From positions 1 to 64,000 of the forward strand of contig UBZP01000024.1 of the NCBI GenBank assembly GCA_900469965.1: a stretch of DNA of 64,000 bases, read 5' to 3'. Source of the DNA: Hyphomicrobiales bacterium (GTDB taxonomy: Bacteria; Pseudomonadota; Alphaproteobacteria; Rhizobiales; Rhizobiaceae). Below, piece after piece: positions 49,208-58,444 of the stretch (positions within the stretch are counted from its first letter, which is position 1; each line of letters starts with the position of its first letter). Made by a program: the position numbers and the translations under genes. Below the pieces are notes generated by a model. That model did no database searches and was not told the DNA's origin. It saw nothing but the letters and a program-made list of their open reading frames with translations.

Positions 49208-49398
49208 GCCTTTTTCTCCTTTTCCGGTTGAACCTCCGCAAGGCGAACAGCAGGACCCGTTGGCCCTGCCACCGGCGGAACCGTCCGGATTTCTCCCGGA
49301 AAGCCCCATGCCTCACGTGTGGAATGCGCTGCCCTTAACCGCAGTCGGCCCCGAAATCAACCCCGAAGCCGCGAAAAACGCGGGCGCAGCCCGGAATG

Positions 49399-50217
49399 CT
49401 ACTTGCATTCGCCCGGCTGGAAGAGCTCCAGGTTGGCGAGTTTGCCGGAGAGGACGAAGTCGCCGTAGTCCATGGTCAGGTCCCGGGTGATGCCGTTCTC
49501 GTAGAGCTTGAACGACATCCGGTAGATCGGCAGGGCGTCGCCGGTCGCGTCGTCGTTGTAGTAGGCGATCGTCACGGGCCAGAAGGACTGCTTGGCGAAG
49601 GAACCCGCCTTCGCGGCGTCGGGATCGTCGCCGGCCGGCATTTCCTCCTTGCCGAGGACCGTGGTGGTCATCAGCGTCTTGTCGCCGGAATCCGAGCCGT
49701 CGAAGATGCGCGCCTCGAAGAAGCGCTCGCCCTTCTTCGCCCGGTCGATCAGTTCCAGCATGTGTTCGGTCGGAAAGATGCTGTCGGCCAGTTCCACCGC
49801 GCGCGCGTCCGGCGACGTCAGTTCGACGTTGACCCCGTCCTTTTCGTCCTTGGCGTTGCCGCGCACTTCCTTGTCCAGCTTCTCGTCGGTGAACGAGCGG
49901 GTGAGGAAGCGGAAGCTCCGGTTCTTCAGGTCTTCGTAGGTGGTCGTCTGCTGGTCGGTCAGCCGCGTCTCCTCACCCGTGTTGATCTGGGTGACGAAGC
50001 GGAAGCTGACGGTATAGCCGTCGCAGGCGTTGCCGTTGAACTCATAGACCATGCGGCCGTACATGCCGGCGATCCCGGAGCGCTCGGACGCATCCTTGAG
50101 CTGCAGGTCGTAGACGGCGCGGTGCGGCGCCAGTCCTGCTGCCGAGACGGAAGCAGCCGGCATGGCTGCAAGGAACGCCGCCGTACAGAATGCCGGGACA
50201 AAGGTTGAGCGAAACAT
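49399..50217 (-). CDS. eipB: EipB family periplasmic envelope integrity protein
   Basis: A 272-residue secreted protein of the former DUF1849 family. Brucella EipB is a periplasmic beta-spiral protein needed for envelope stability. The signal peptide ends near residue 27 (MPAASVSA). APHRAVYDLQL, YEFNGNACDGYTV and the C-terminal DFVLSGKLANLELFQPGECK match. The conserved disulfide pair is probably Cys65 and Cys271. AGGAGG six bases before ATG 50217 fixes the start. A longer frame covering 51120 is an artefact of high GC. Confidence 0.92.
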   Translation of the reverse strand: MFRSTFVPAFCTAAFLAAMPAASVSAAGLAPHRAVYDLQLKDASERSGIAGMYGRMVYEFNGNACDGYTVSFRFVTQINTGEETRLTDQQTTTYEDLKNRSFRFLTRSFTDEKLDKEVRGNAKDEKDGVNVELTSPDARAVELADSIFPTEHMLELIDRAKKGERFFEARIFDGSDSGDKTLMTTTVLGKEEMPAGDDPDAAKAGSFAKQSFWPVTIAYYNDDATGDALPIYRMSFKLYENGITRDLTMDYGDFVLSGKLANLELFQPGECK

Positions 50218-50427
50218 CCGTTTCCTCCTGTTGAACTCGGCCGCGATGTTATAAGTACACATTCGGCAAGAGCGGGGCGCAAGGCATTGCATGCCGCATT
50301 GTAACAGAAAACGCAATCTTGGCGGCACGCCTGCGCACAGTTCGCACGGGCCGGCCGAAGAGACACAGCTACATGCGGCGGGCCGCGGGTTGCGCCGCCG
50401 TCGCGCGATCGCAGGATGGAGAACAGC

Positions 50428-50892
50428 ATGTCCGCCGAAATCGAAAACAGGGTCAAGGAACTGGGCTACGTCATCCCGACGGCCGCAGCACCGGCCGCAA
50501 ACTACGTTCCCTATGTGATCAGCGGTCAGGTCCTGCACATTTCCGGCCAGCTGCCGATGGCCGACGGCAAGATCGCCGTCACCGGCCACCTCGGCAGGAA
50601 CGTCGACGTCGCGACCGGCCAGAAGGCGGCGGAGCTCTGCGCCGTCAACATCCTGGCCCAGGCCAAGGCCGCGCTCGGCGACCTCTCGCGAATCAGGCGG
50701 ATCATCAAGATCAACGGCTTCGTCGCCTCCGCACCCGACTTCGTCGAGCAGCACCTCGTCATCAACGGCGCCTCGAACCTCCTGGTCGCAGCGCTTGGCG
50801 AGGCGGGCAAGCATGCGCGTGCCGCCGTCGGCATGGCCGCCTTGCCGCTGAACGCCGCCGTCGAGATCGACGCGATCGTGGAAATCGCCTGA
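50428..50892 (+). CDS. RidA family enamine/imine deaminase
   Basis: A 154-residue YjgF/YER057c/UK114-fold protein with the layout of the longer subgroup (VKELGYVIPTAAAPAANYVPYVISG, HISGQLPMADG, RIIKINGFVASAPDF, ARAAVGMAALPLNAAVEIDAIV). RidA hydrolyses reactive enamines from PLP enzymes; this subgroup may have another substrate. ATG 50428 has GGAG six bases upstream. Its TGA shares a base with the next ATG. Confidence 0.92.
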   Translation: MSAEIENRVKELGYVIPTAAAPAANYVPYVISGQVLHISGQLPMADGKIAVTGHLGRNVDVATGQKAAELCAVNILAQAKAALGDLSRIRRIIKINGFVASAPDFVEQHLVINGASNLLVAALGEAGKHARAAVGMAALPLNAAVEIDAIVEIA

Positions 50893-51623
50893 TGCCGTCT
50901 GCAGAGCTTTCCTGGCTGACCGCGCAGCCGATCGCCCATCGCGGCTATCACGACATGAACCGCACCGTCTGGGAGAACACGCTTTCGGCGTTCTCCCGCG
51001 CCGTCGAGGCGGGCTTTGCCATCGAGTGCGACCTGCAATATGCCGCCGACGGCGTGCCGGTCGTCTTCCATGATGACAAGCTCGACAGGCTCTGCGCCAT
51101 TCCCGGCGACGTCCGCGCAAAGACGTCGGTGGAGCTCGGCATGCTGTCGATCGGCGGCACGAAGGACAAGGTGCCCACGCTTGCGCAGCTCCTGAAGCTC
51201 GTCGCCGGCCGCGTCCCGCTCGTCATCGAACTGAAGGGTCGCAAGGACGACGACGAGGGTTTCGTCGCGAGCGTCCTGGAGATCATCGAGGACTACGACG
51301 GACCGATCGCCCTGATGAGCTTCGACCACTGGCTGCTGAAGGAACTGAAGGAGCTCGGCGCCCCGCGTCCGGTCGGGCTGACGGCCGGCGGCATCGAGCC
51401 TGAGACCTTCTTCGTGCACGAGGAGGCGATGCAGCTCGGGCTCGACTTCATCTCCTATTTCTACGGTGACCTGCCCAACCCGTTCATCACCAAGGAGCGC
51501 AAGGCCGGGATCCCGATCATCACCTGGACGGTGCGCGATCGTCAGGCCGTCGAGAAGACCTTCGCGGAGGCCGACCAGATGACCTTCGAGGGCTTCGATC
51601 CGCGCGAGACGCTGGTCGCCTGA
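50892..51623 (+). CDS. Glycerophosphodiester phosphodiesterase family protein
   Basis: A 243-residue TIM-barrel GDPD-type phosphodiesterase, probably cytoplasmic, releasing glycerol-3-phosphate and alcohols. IAHRGYHDMNRTVWENTLSAF and ECDLQYAADGVPVVFHD hold the catalytic His and metal ligands. The start codon overlaps the ridA stop (TGATG). Two bases after its stop and one spacer the next gene begins, so a four-gene unit is likely. Confidence 0.92.
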   Translation: MPSAELSWLTAQPIAHRGYHDMNRTVWENTLSAFSRAVEAGFAIECDLQYAADGVPVVFHDDKLDRLCAIPGDVRAKTSVELGMLSIGGTKDKVPTLAQLLKLVAGRVPLVIELKGRKDDDEGFVASVLEIIEDYDGPIALMSFDHWLLKELKELGAPRPVGLTAGGIEPETFFVHEEAMQLGLDFISYFYGDLPNPFITKERKAGIPIITWTVRDRQAVEKTFAEADQMTFEGFDPRETLVA

Positions 51624-51625
51624 CG

Positions 51626-52822
51626 ATGGCCGACACCTACCGGATCCGCATCGCCCAGAGCTTCGCTGATATTCCGGCCGAGCGTTGGGCGCAGCTTTCC
51701 GGCGCGGCGCGCGGGCTTGCGGGCGCCGCCCACAACCCCTTCGTCGGCCATGCGTATCTGTCGGCGCTGGAGGAGTCCGGATCGGCCACGGCGGACACCG
51801 GCTGGCTCGGCCAGCACCTCCTCCTCGAGCAGGAGGACGGCACGCTGCTCGGCGCGCTGCCCGCCTACCTGAAGAACCACAGCCAGGGCGAATACGTCTT
51901 CGACCACGGCTGGGCAGACGCCTTCGAGCGGGCCGGCGGACACTATTATCCGAAGCTCCAGGCCTCGGTGCCGTTTACGCCGGCCACCGGGCCGCGCCTG
52001 CTCCACCGCGCCGACCTCGATCCCGCGCCCATCCGCCAGGCGCTTGCCGCGGGGCTGAAGGAACTGACGCGGCGGCACGGCGTCTCCTCGGCGCACGTCA
52101 CCTTCGTCCCCGTCGACGAGATACCGACGCTCGAGGACGCCGGCTTCCTGCACCGGACCGACCAGCAGTTCCACTTCCAGAACTGCGGCTACGGCTCGCA
52201 CGACGACTTCCTGCAGACGCTGGCGTCGCGCAAGCGCAAGGCATTGAAGAAGGAACGACGCTCCGCCCTGGAGAACGGCATCGAGATCGACTGGCTGACC
52301 GGCAGGGACCTGACCGAGGACATCTGGGACCAGTTCTTCGCCTTCTACATGGACACCGGCGGGCGCAAATGGGGACGTCCCTACCTGACGCGCAGGTTCT
52401 ATTCGCTGATCGGCGAGCGGATGGCGGATGACGTGCTGCTCGTCATGGCGCGGCGCGGCGGCCGTTACGTCGCCGGCGCCATCAACTTCATCGGCGGCGA
52501 CGCCCTGTTCGGCCGCCACTGGGGCTGCATCGAGGATCACCCCTACCTGCATTTCGAGGTCTGCTATCATCAGGCGATCGATTTCGCGATTGCCCGCGGT
52601 CTCGCCCGCGTCGAGGCGGGCGCGCAGGGAGAGCACAAGCTGGCGCGCGGCTACATGCCGGTGACGACCCATTCGGCGCACTACATCAGCCATGCCGGCC
52701 TGCGCCGCGCCGTGGCCGACTATCTGGAGCGGGAACGCCGGGACGTCGCCGAGACGGGCGAATGGCTCGCCGAACACGGCCCCTTCCGCAAGGGCGGCGA
52801 ACGCCCGCCGGACGAGGACTGA
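51626..52822 (+). CDS. FemAB/GNAT-like N-acyltransferase (DUF482 family)
   Basis: A 398-residue protein of the DUF482 family (Pfam FemAB_like), with two GNAT-type domains. Family marks are HNPFVGHAYLSALEESG near the N terminus, FVFDH-like YVFDHGWADAFERAGG, RKRKALKKERR, and the late EAGAQGEHKLARGYMPV. The substrate is unknown; aminoacyl transfer to peptidoglycan or lipids is inferred from FemAB resemblance. It starts two bases after the GDPD stop. Confidence 0.88.
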   Translation: MADTYRIRIAQSFADIPAERWAQLSGAARGLAGAAHNPFVGHAYLSALEESGSATADTGWLGQHLLLEQEDGTLLGALPAYLKNHSQGEYVFDHGWADAFERAGGHYYPKLQASVPFTPATGPRLLHRADLDPAPIRQALAAGLKELTRRHGVSSAHVTFVPVDEIPTLEDAGFLHRTDQQFHFQNCGYGSHDDFLQTLASRKRKALKKERRSALENGIEIDWLTGRDLTEDIWDQFFAFYMDTGGRKWGRPYLTRRFYSLIGERMADDVLLVMARRGGRYVAGAINFIGGDALFGRHWGCIEDHPYLHFEVCYHQAIDFAIARGLARVEAGAQGEHKLARGYMPVTTHSAHYISHAGLRRAVADYLERERRDVAETGEWLAEHGPFRKGGERPPDED

Positions 52823-52890
52823 CTGACGCGGCCGCCGTGCCGCTGCAATCGATTCCGGCCCGACGGGCCGCACCTTTGAAGGAGACCATC

Positions 52891-53316
52891 ATGAGCGCCT
52901 ACGATCCGGGCAACATCTTCGCCAAGATCCTCCGGGGAGAGATCCCCTCCCACAAGATCTACGAGGACGAGCACACGCTGGCCTTCATGGACGTGATGCC
53001 GCAGGGACCGGGCCATACGCTCGTCATTCCGAAGGCGCCCTCGCGCAACATCCTCGATGCCGACCCGCAAACGCTGTCGCGGGTGATGCCCGTCGTCCAG
53101 AAGGTGGCGATCGCCGCGAAGGAAGCCTTCGCAGCCGACGGCGTCACCGTTATCCAGTTCAACGAACCGGCCTCCGGCCAGACGATCTACCACCTGCACT
53201 TCCACATCATTCCGCGCTTCGACGGCGTGCCGCTCAAGCCGCATTCGGGCACGATGGAGGACCAGGGCGTTCTTGCCGCGAACGCGCAGAAGATGCGTGA
53301 GGCCCTGGCCGGATAA
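52891..53316 (+). CDS. HIT family nucleotide-binding hydrolase
   Basis: A 141-residue HIT protein of the HinT type, hydrolysing nucleoside phosphoramidates. NIFAKILRGEIPSHKIYEDE at the start and the histidine triad HLHFHIIPRF near the C terminus are diagnostic. AAGGAG is nine bases before the ATG at 52891. It follows the FemAB-like gene by 68 bases and converges with azlD. Confidence 0.94.
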   Translation: MSAYDPGNIFAKILRGEIPSHKIYEDEHTLAFMDVMPQGPGHTLVIPKAPSRNILDADPQTLSRVMPVVQKVAIAAKEAFAADGVTVIQFNEPASGQTIYHLHFHIIPRFDGVPLKPHSGTMEDQGVLAANAQKMREALAG

Positions 53317-53352
53317 GGCCAACGTCGTCGGCGGGGCCGGTTCGCCGGCCCC

Positions 53353-53697
53353 TCAGGTGCCGAGGACATAGAGCCCCGCAGCGAGCGTGCCGATCGCCAC
53401 GACGATGCCGAGCAACTGGTGGCGCCTGAAGGCGAAGAAGGCGACGGCCCCCGCCGCGACCGCGCCCACCCGCAGCCAGATCGGCGAACCTTCCAGCTCC
53501 CCGGTCGGATAGACGATCAGCTTGGCGATGACCGCCGCCACGAGCGCGGTGGCAACCGCCCTCACCCAGTTCATCGTCTCCGAATTCTCGTCGATCCGGT
53601 TGCCGGCGACAACGCCGAGCCAGCGCCAGATGTCGGTCGCAAGCCAGCCGGCGACGACGATGAAGACATAGGGCCAGAGCGCGTCGGCCATCGTCAC
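53353..53697 (-). CDS. azlD: AzlD family branched-chain amino acid exporter subunit
   Basis: A 114-residue membrane protein with three to four helices and the typical FAFRRHQLLGIVVAIG pattern of AzlD. It pairs with AzlC to export branched-chain amino acids or analogues. The start is GTG 53697 (overlapping the azlC stop by four bases) or ATG 53691. Confidence 0.88.
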   Translation of the reverse strand: MTMADALWPYVFIVVAGWLATDIWRWLGVVAGNRIDENSETMNWVRAVATALVAAVIAKLIVYPTGELEGSPIWLRVGAVAAGAVAFFAFRRHQLLGIVVAIGTLAAGLYVLGT

Positions 53698-54437
53698 ACC
53701 CCGCCCTTCTGCCGCAGCCGCAGGCGCCGCTCGCCGAACCAGGCGAGCGTGCCGCCGACCAGGCCCGCAAGCAGGATGTCGAAGTCGGGTGCTATTTCAT
53801 GGAAGACGACGCCGAGGACCAGGCCGATCCCCAGCGCCCAGTAGATCACCCGATGGCGCGCGGACACCCAGATCGAGGTCAGGAAGTAGACCGGCGTCAG
53901 GAAGAACAGGCACGCGCCGATCAGCGGCGGAAACTGCGTCACCAGGAAATAGGCGACGCCGACGAGGACGATGTTGGCCGAAGTCAGCGTGATGCTGAAG
54001 CCGGCGAAGTAGGCGACCCGCCCGTCGCGCGGGATCTTGTGCGCCCGCTCCATCGCGAAGACCCAGGCGGTGATCGCAACGAAATGCGATAGGACGAGCA
54101 TCAGCCAGGTCGGGGTCTTCCGGTTGCGGATTTCCGGCACGAGCGCGGCCACCATCGGCATCATGCGGACGGACGACAGCGTGACGGCGATGAAGGCGGT
54201 GACGATGTTGGCGCCCGACAGCATGCTGCCGACGAGGATCACCTTGGCCGGGAGCGCCCAGACCATGCCGGTCATGAACATGACCTGCTCCACCGGAATG
54301 CCGCCCTCGGCCGTGAACGCGGCAAAGCCGACGAACGACAGCATCAGCATGATCGCCGGAATGCTCCAGATCCCGCGCATGCCCTGAACGAACCAGTGCC
54401 GCTTCGTCTGCCCTTCGGATATCGCCTCGGCGTCCAT
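53694..54437 (-). CDS. azlC: AzlC family branched-chain amino acid exporter subunit
   Basis: A 247-residue membrane protein with about seven helices. FTAEGGIPVEQVMFMTGMVWALPAKV and VTLSSVRMMPMVAALVPEIR fit AzlC (large subunit of the AzlCD exporter). The gene lies 73 bases after the clpA 3' end in the same orientation, with its own upstream hairpin-free gap; coupling with azlD is by overlap. Confidence 0.9.
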   Translation of the reverse strand: MDAEAISEGQTKRHWFVQGMRGIWSIPAIMLMLSFVGFAAFTAEGGIPVEQVMFMTGMVWALPAKVILVGSMLSGANIVTAFIAVTLSSVRMMPMVAALVPEIRNRKTPTWLMLVLSHFVAITAWVFAMERAHKIPRDGRVAYFAGFSITLTSANIVLVGVAYFLVTQFPPLIGACLFFLTPVYFLTSIWVSARHRVIYWALGIGLVLGVVFHEIAPDFDILLAGLVGGTLAWFGERRLRLRQKGGV

Positions 54438-54510
54438 ACGTCATTCCCGGCATGCCACATGAAAATGCCGGGCAGTCGCCTGCCCGGCACGGAACCTGCT
54501 GTCGCAGGCC

Positions 54511-57003
54511 TTATTTCTTGCGCGGGACCTTCGGCACGCCGCTGCCCTTGCGGGCCGGTGCGGCCGCCTTGTCGGCCTCTGCCTTGGCGGCCCTGGACTT
54601 CGACGCACTGGCGGCGACGGTCTCCTTGGCCTTCCGCGGCTTCGCGGCCTTGCGGGCGGGGGTGGCGATCTCCGCCTTCGGCCTGATCGGCGCGGTCTCC
54701 GGCACGGCATCGAGCACGATGCCCTTGGTACCGTCCTCCTTGGTGCCCACGGAGACGCGGACGACGCCGCCCTTCTTCAGCTTGCCGAACAGGATCTCGT
54801 CGGCGAGCTTCTTCTTGATGTTCTCCTGGATAACGCGCGCCAGCGGGCGGGCACCCATCTTCTCGTCGTAACCCTTCTCGGCCAGCCAGGCGATCGCCTC
54901 GGGCTGCAGTTCGAAGGTGACGTTGCGCTCCGACAGCTGGGTTTCCAGCTGCATGACGAACTTCTGCACGACCTGGTGGATCACCGGCGTCGGCAGCGAG
55001 CCGAACGGGATGATGGCATCCAGACGGTTGCGGAACTCCGGCGTGAACAGGCGGTTGATCGCCTCCATGTCCTCGCCCTCCCGCTTGGACGAGCCGAAGC
55101 CGATCGCGGCCCGCGCCATGTCGGAAGCGCCCGCATTCGTCGTCATGATCAGGATGACGTTGCGGAAGTCGATCTTCTTGCCGTTGTGGTCGGTCAGCGA
55201 ACCGTGGTCCATGACCTGCAGCAGGATGTTGTAGAGGTCCGGATGCGCCTTCTCGATCTCGTCGAGCAGCAGCACGCAATGCGGATGCTGATCGACGCCG
55301 TCGGTCAAGAGGCCGCCCTGGTCGAAGCCGACATAGCCGGGAGGGGCGCCGAGCAGCCGCGAGACCGTGTGCCGCTCCATATATTCCGACATGTCGAAGC
55401 GCAGGAGTTCGACGCCCAGCGACGACGCCAGCTGCTTGGCCACCTCGGTCTTGCCGACGCCGGTCGGGCCGGAGAACAGGTAGCAGCCGATCGGCTTGTT
55501 CGGCTCGCGCAGGCCGGCCCGGGCCAGCTTGATCGCCGACGCCAGCGCCTCGATCGCCAGGTCCTGGCCGTAGACGACCGAACGAAGCTCCTTCTCGAGG
55601 TTGGCGAGAACGGTCTCGTCGTCCTTGGAGACGGTCTTCGGCGGAATGCGGGCCATCGTCGCGATCGTCGCCTCGATCTCCTTCTCGGTGATCAGCTTGC
55701 GCCGCTTGCCGGCCGGCAGCAACATCTGTGCGGCCCCCGTCTCGTCGATCACGTCGATCGCCTTGTCGGGCAGCTTGCGGTCGGAGATGTAGCGGGCCGA
55801 AAGCTCGACCGCCGACTTGATCGCCTCGTTCGAGTACTTCAGCTTGTGGTAGTCCTCGAAATAGGGCTTCAGCCCCTTCATGATCTCGATCGTGTCGTCG
55901 ATGGTCGGCTCGTTGACGTCGATCTTCTGGAAGCGGCGGACCAGCGCCCGGTCCTTCTCGAAGAACTGGCGGTATTCCTTGTAGGTGGTCGAACCGATGC
56001 AGCGGATCGCCCCGGACGACAGCGCCGGCTTGAGAAGGTTCGAGGCATCCATCGCGCCGCCGGAGGTGGCGCCGGCGCCGATCACGGTGTGGATCTCGTC
56101 GATGAAGAGCACCGCGCCCGGATACTCCTCGAGCTCCTTGACGACCTGCTTCAGCCGTTCCTCGAAGTCGCCGCGATAGCGGGTGCCGGCGAGCAGCGTG
56201 CCCATGTCGAGCGAGAAGATCGTGGCATCCTGCAGCGCCTCGGGCACCTTTTTCTCGACGATGCGCTTGGCCAGCCCCTCGGCGATCGCCGTCTTGCCGA
56301 CGCCCGGATCACCGACATAGAGCGGATTGTTCTTGGAGCGGCGGCACAGCACCTGGATCGTGCGGTTGACCTCGGCATGGCGGCCGATCAGCGGGTCGAT
56401 CTTGCCGACCTTGGCCTTTTCGTTGAGGTTGACGCAGTAGGCGGTGAGTGCGTCCTGCTTCTTGCCGGCGTCCTCCTGCTCGCCCTGGGAGCGGGTCTGC
56501 TTCTGTTCGTTCTCGGTCTCCTCGGACCCGCGCACGGTCCGGGCCTCGGACGATCCCGGCCGCTTGCCGATCCCGTGCGAGATGAAGTTGACGGCGTCGT
56601 AGCGCGTCATCTCCTGTTCCTGCAGGAAGTAGGCGGCATGGCTCTCCCGTTCGGCGAAGATCGCGACGAGGACGTTTGCCCCGGTCACCTCTTCCCGGCC
56701 GGAAGACTGGACGTGGATGACGGCGCGCTGGATGACGCGCTGGAAGCCGGAGGTCGGCTTGGAATCCTCCTCGTAGCCCGTGACCAGGTTGGCAAGGTCG
56801 TTGTCGACGTAGTCGGAGACCGTCTTGCGCAGGGTTTCGAGATTGACGTTGCAGGCGCCCATCACCGCCGCCGCGTCGGCGTCGTCGATCAGCGCCAGAA
56901 GCAGGTGCTCCAGCGTGGCATATTCATGGTGGCGCTCATTGGCGTAGGTCAGTGCCTGGTGAAGCGCTTTCTCAAGACTGGTCGAAAAAGTTGGCACGTT
57001 CAT
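54511..57003 (-). CDS. clpA: ATP-dependent Clp protease ATP-binding subunit ClpA
   Basis: An 830-residue AAA+ unfoldase that feeds ClpP. The N-domain (residues 1-140) takes ClpS. The first AAA+ module has Walker A in GDPGVGKTAIAEGLA, and the second in FSGPTGVGKTEVAKQLA, with arginine fingers in both. The family usually ends near residue 760; here about 60 to 70 extra residues, rich in Lys and Ala (KPRKAKETVAASASK and onwards), form a basic tail. It follows clpS by three bases. Confidence 0.97.
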   Translation of the reverse strand: MNVPTFSTSLEKALHQALTYANERHHEYATLEHLLLALIDDADAAAVMGACNVNLETLRKTVSDYVDNDLANLVTGYEEDSKPTSGFQRVIQRAVIHVQSSGREEVTGANVLVAIFAERESHAAYFLQEQEMTRYDAVNFISHGIGKRPGSSEARTVRGSEETENEQKQTRSQGEQEDAGKKQDALTAYCVNLNEKAKVGKIDPLIGRHAEVNRTIQVLCRRSKNNPLYVGDPGVGKTAIAEGLAKRIVEKKVPEALQDATIFSLDMGTLLAGTRYRGDFEERLKQVVKELEEYPGAVLFIDEIHTVIGAGATSGGAMDASNLLKPALSSGAIRCIGSTTYKEYRQFFEKDRALVRRFQKIDVNEPTIDDTIEIMKGLKPYFEDYHKLKYSNEAIKSAVELSARYISDRKLPDKAIDVIDETGAAQMLLPAGKRRKLITEKEIEATIATMARIPPKTVSKDDETVLANLEKELRSVVYGQDLAIEALASAIKLARAGLREPNKPIGCYLFSGPTGVGKTEVAKQLASSLGVELLRFDMSEYMERHTVSRLLGAPPGYVGFDQGGLLTDGVDQHPHCVLLLDEIEKAHPDLYNILLQVMDHGSLTDHNGKKIDFRNVILIMTTNAGASDMARAAIGFGSSKREGEDMEAINRLFTPEFRNRLDAIIPFGSLPTPVIHQVVQKFVMQLETQLSERNVTFELQPEAIAWLAEKGYDEKMGARPLARVIQENIKKKLADEILFGKLKKGGVVRVSVGTKEDGTKGIVLDAVPETAPIRPKAEIATPARKAAKPRKAKETVAASASKSRAAKAEADKAAAPARKGSGVPKVPRKK

Positions 57004-57006
57004 TCC

Positions 57007-57357
57007 TCATTTCTTTTCCATGACACACTGGAGCGGATGCTGGTGCTGGCGGGAGAAATCCATCACCTGTGTCACTTTGGTTTCGGCAACCTCGTAGGTA
57101 AAAACGCCACACTCACCCACGCCGTGATTATGCACATGCAGCATGATCCGGGTTGCAGCCTCGCGGTCCTTCTGGAAGAACCGCTCGAGGATATGGATCA
57201 CGAATTCCATTGGCGTGTAATCGTCATTGAGAAGCAGCACCCGGTAAAGGCTCGGCTTCTTGGTCTTCGGCTTCGTGCGGGTAATGACGGAAGTGCTGCG
57301 ACCGGGAGTGTCGCCGCTTCCTTCATTGCCCTGCAACCGGCCCGGTATCGCATTCAT
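57007..57357 (-). CDS. clpS: ClpS adaptor protein
   Basis: N-end rule adaptor for ClpAP, 116 residues. [21 protein letters not shown] carries the N-degron pocket Asn-Asp, and [21 protein letters not shown] the conserved loop. The N-terminal 35 residues are a flexible extension that inserts into ClpA. It is immediately upstream of clpA, the usual pair. Confidence 0.96.
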   Translation of the reverse strand: MNAIPGRLQGNEGSGDTPGRSTSVITRTKPKTKKPSLYRVLLLNDDYTPMEFVIHILERFFQKDREAATRIMLHVHNHGVGECGVFTYEVAETKVTQVMDFSRQHQHPLQCVMEKK

Positions 57358-57539
57358 TCCAGTTCATTCCTCGTGAGTGCGGCTCTCGCATGAAGGGAAA
57401 GCCGCGGCGGCCGACGGTTGCCGTCATCATGCCTACGTAATCTAGTGGTTCCTTTCGGGATTTTAAGGCCCCTGCTTCGTCCTGCAAGGATAATCCAGCG
57501 GTGCGGGATTGAAAGCCTGAATTTTAGCGGCGTGCGCCA

Positions 57540-57580
57540 AAACGGCGAAGGCCGGCGACACTTCCGCGCCGCCGGCCTTC
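57540..57580 (-). terminator. Intrinsic terminator after the phasin gene
   Basis: A perfect 11-bp stem (57580-57570 with 57557-57547) read on the minus strand, followed by GTTTTGG, 21 bases past the phasin stop. Confidence 0.75.
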
Positions 57581-57601
57581 TGAAACAATCGCTTGCGGTG
57601 A

Positions 57602-57955
57602 TCAGGCCGCGACGGCTGCCTTGGCCGCTGCGGTCGCCTTGGCCACCGGCGCCTCGTAGGGCTTGTAGGCGGTCTTGGCGAGGTCGGAATACATTTCCCC
57701 GATCTTCGTCGCCTCGGCGATGTAGGACTCGTAGGACTTCTTCAGGAAGGAGGTCTGCAGTTCGAAGGCGGCTTCGAAGCTCTTCACGGTCGACAGCTTC
57801 TCGAAGTGCGCAACGCCCTCCTCGAACGACTTCTTGGAGTAGTCGGCAGCTTCGGTCGCGATGGCCTGCATGCCCTTGGCCACCGACGAGTAGCTCTTCA
57901 GGATTGTGTCCATCGCTTCCTTGCCCGTCTTGTTGGCCTCATCGAAATTGAACAT
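57602..57955 (-). CDS. Phasin family protein
   Basis: A 117-residue helical protein of the phasin_2 family, which coats polyhydroxyalkanoate granules. MFNFDEANKTGKEAMDTILKSY and the repeated amphipathic helices (SYESYIAEATKIGEMYSDLAK) fit; the C terminus is Ala/Lys-rich. AGGAGG precedes ATG 57955; an upstream in-frame start lacks a site. It is monocistronic, ended by a terminator, with TGC-rich palindromes upstream. Confidence 0.9.
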   Translation of the reverse strand: MFNFDEANKTGKEAMDTILKSYSSVAKGMQAIATEAADYSKKSFEEGVAHFEKLSTVKSFEAAFELQTSFLKKSYESYIAEATKIGEMYSDLAKTAYKPYEAPVAKATAAAKAAVAA

Positions 57956-57998
57956 GTATTTCCTCCTATTTGTCCCACCCGGACAGGCAAAAACTATA

Positions 57999-58055
57999 TG
58001 CAATGCACAATAAAGTCAATTTGTTTGCCGCAGTGCAATATTAGTCAGCAATTGC
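57999..58055 (-). promoter_or_regulatory. Phasin promoter with three TGC/GCA palindromes
   Basis: Minus-strand TTGACT (58019-58014) with a possible -10 TATAGT (57998-57993, spacing 15) or TAGTTT (spacing 17). Palindromes TGCAATGCA (57999-58007), TTGC-N6-GCAA (58025-58038) and GCAATTGC (58048-58055) surround it. TGC/GCA motifs recall sites of PhaR-type phasin repressors; the match is by eye. Confidence 0.45.
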
Positions 58056-58085
58056 AAATGCTTGGTCGGCGGAACCTGACAGGAC

Positions 58086-58120
58086 ACAAAAAAGCCCGGC
58101 CGCCTCTTGGCGCCGGGCTT
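58086..58120 (-). terminator. Intrinsic terminator after the DUF3126 gene
   Basis: A 9-bp GC stem (58120-58112 with 58100-58092), 11-base loop, then TTTTTT on the minus strand, 26 bases past the stop. Confidence 0.85.
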
Positions 58121-58146
58121 GATCGGATCGCCGTCGGGCGGCGGGA

Positions 58147-58350
58147 TCAGAGATCGATGTCGAGGATCGCCATCGAGAAGTTGTAGGACAGTTCGCCGTC
58201 CTCCTCGTCCCGGAAAACGACGCCCAAAAACTCGTCGGCCAGATAGACTTCCGCCGACTCGTCCTTCTTCGGGCGTGCCTTGATGACCATGTCCTTGTTG
58301 AAGTTCCGCTTGAAGTAGGCCTCAAGCTTCCTGATCTCTTCGGGCTTCAC
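58147..58350 (-). CDS. DUF3126 family small protein
   Basis: A 67-residue protein starting with GTG (VKPEEIRKLEAYFKRNF) and ending SYNFSMAILDIDL, typical of the DUF3126 family of alphaproteobacteria, function unknown. GGAG eight bases before GTG 58350 favours it over an ATG 14 codons upstream. It has its own terminator and follows cysE by 94 bases. Confidence 0.85.
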   Translation of the reverse strand: MKPEEIRKLEAYFKRNFNKDMVIKARPKKDESAEVYLADEFLGVVFRDEEDGELSYNFSMAILDIDL

Positions 58351-58444
58351 GATTGCGTCTCCGTATCGGTTCGTTCGCGCCGCTTCTCGCACCTGCGCCG
58401 GACGCTGTAAACCCTGAAAGAGGCCAGTCTCCAGCGTTTTGCGT

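Noticed and set aside
50218-51120. Long N-terminal extension of the EipB frame
   Set aside because: Overlaps ridA and the GDPD gene; the start at 50217 has a strong ribosome site and a signal peptide.
54976-57393. 805-residue open frame antisense to clpA
   Set aside because: A shadow of clpA/clpS codon use with no recognisable domain.
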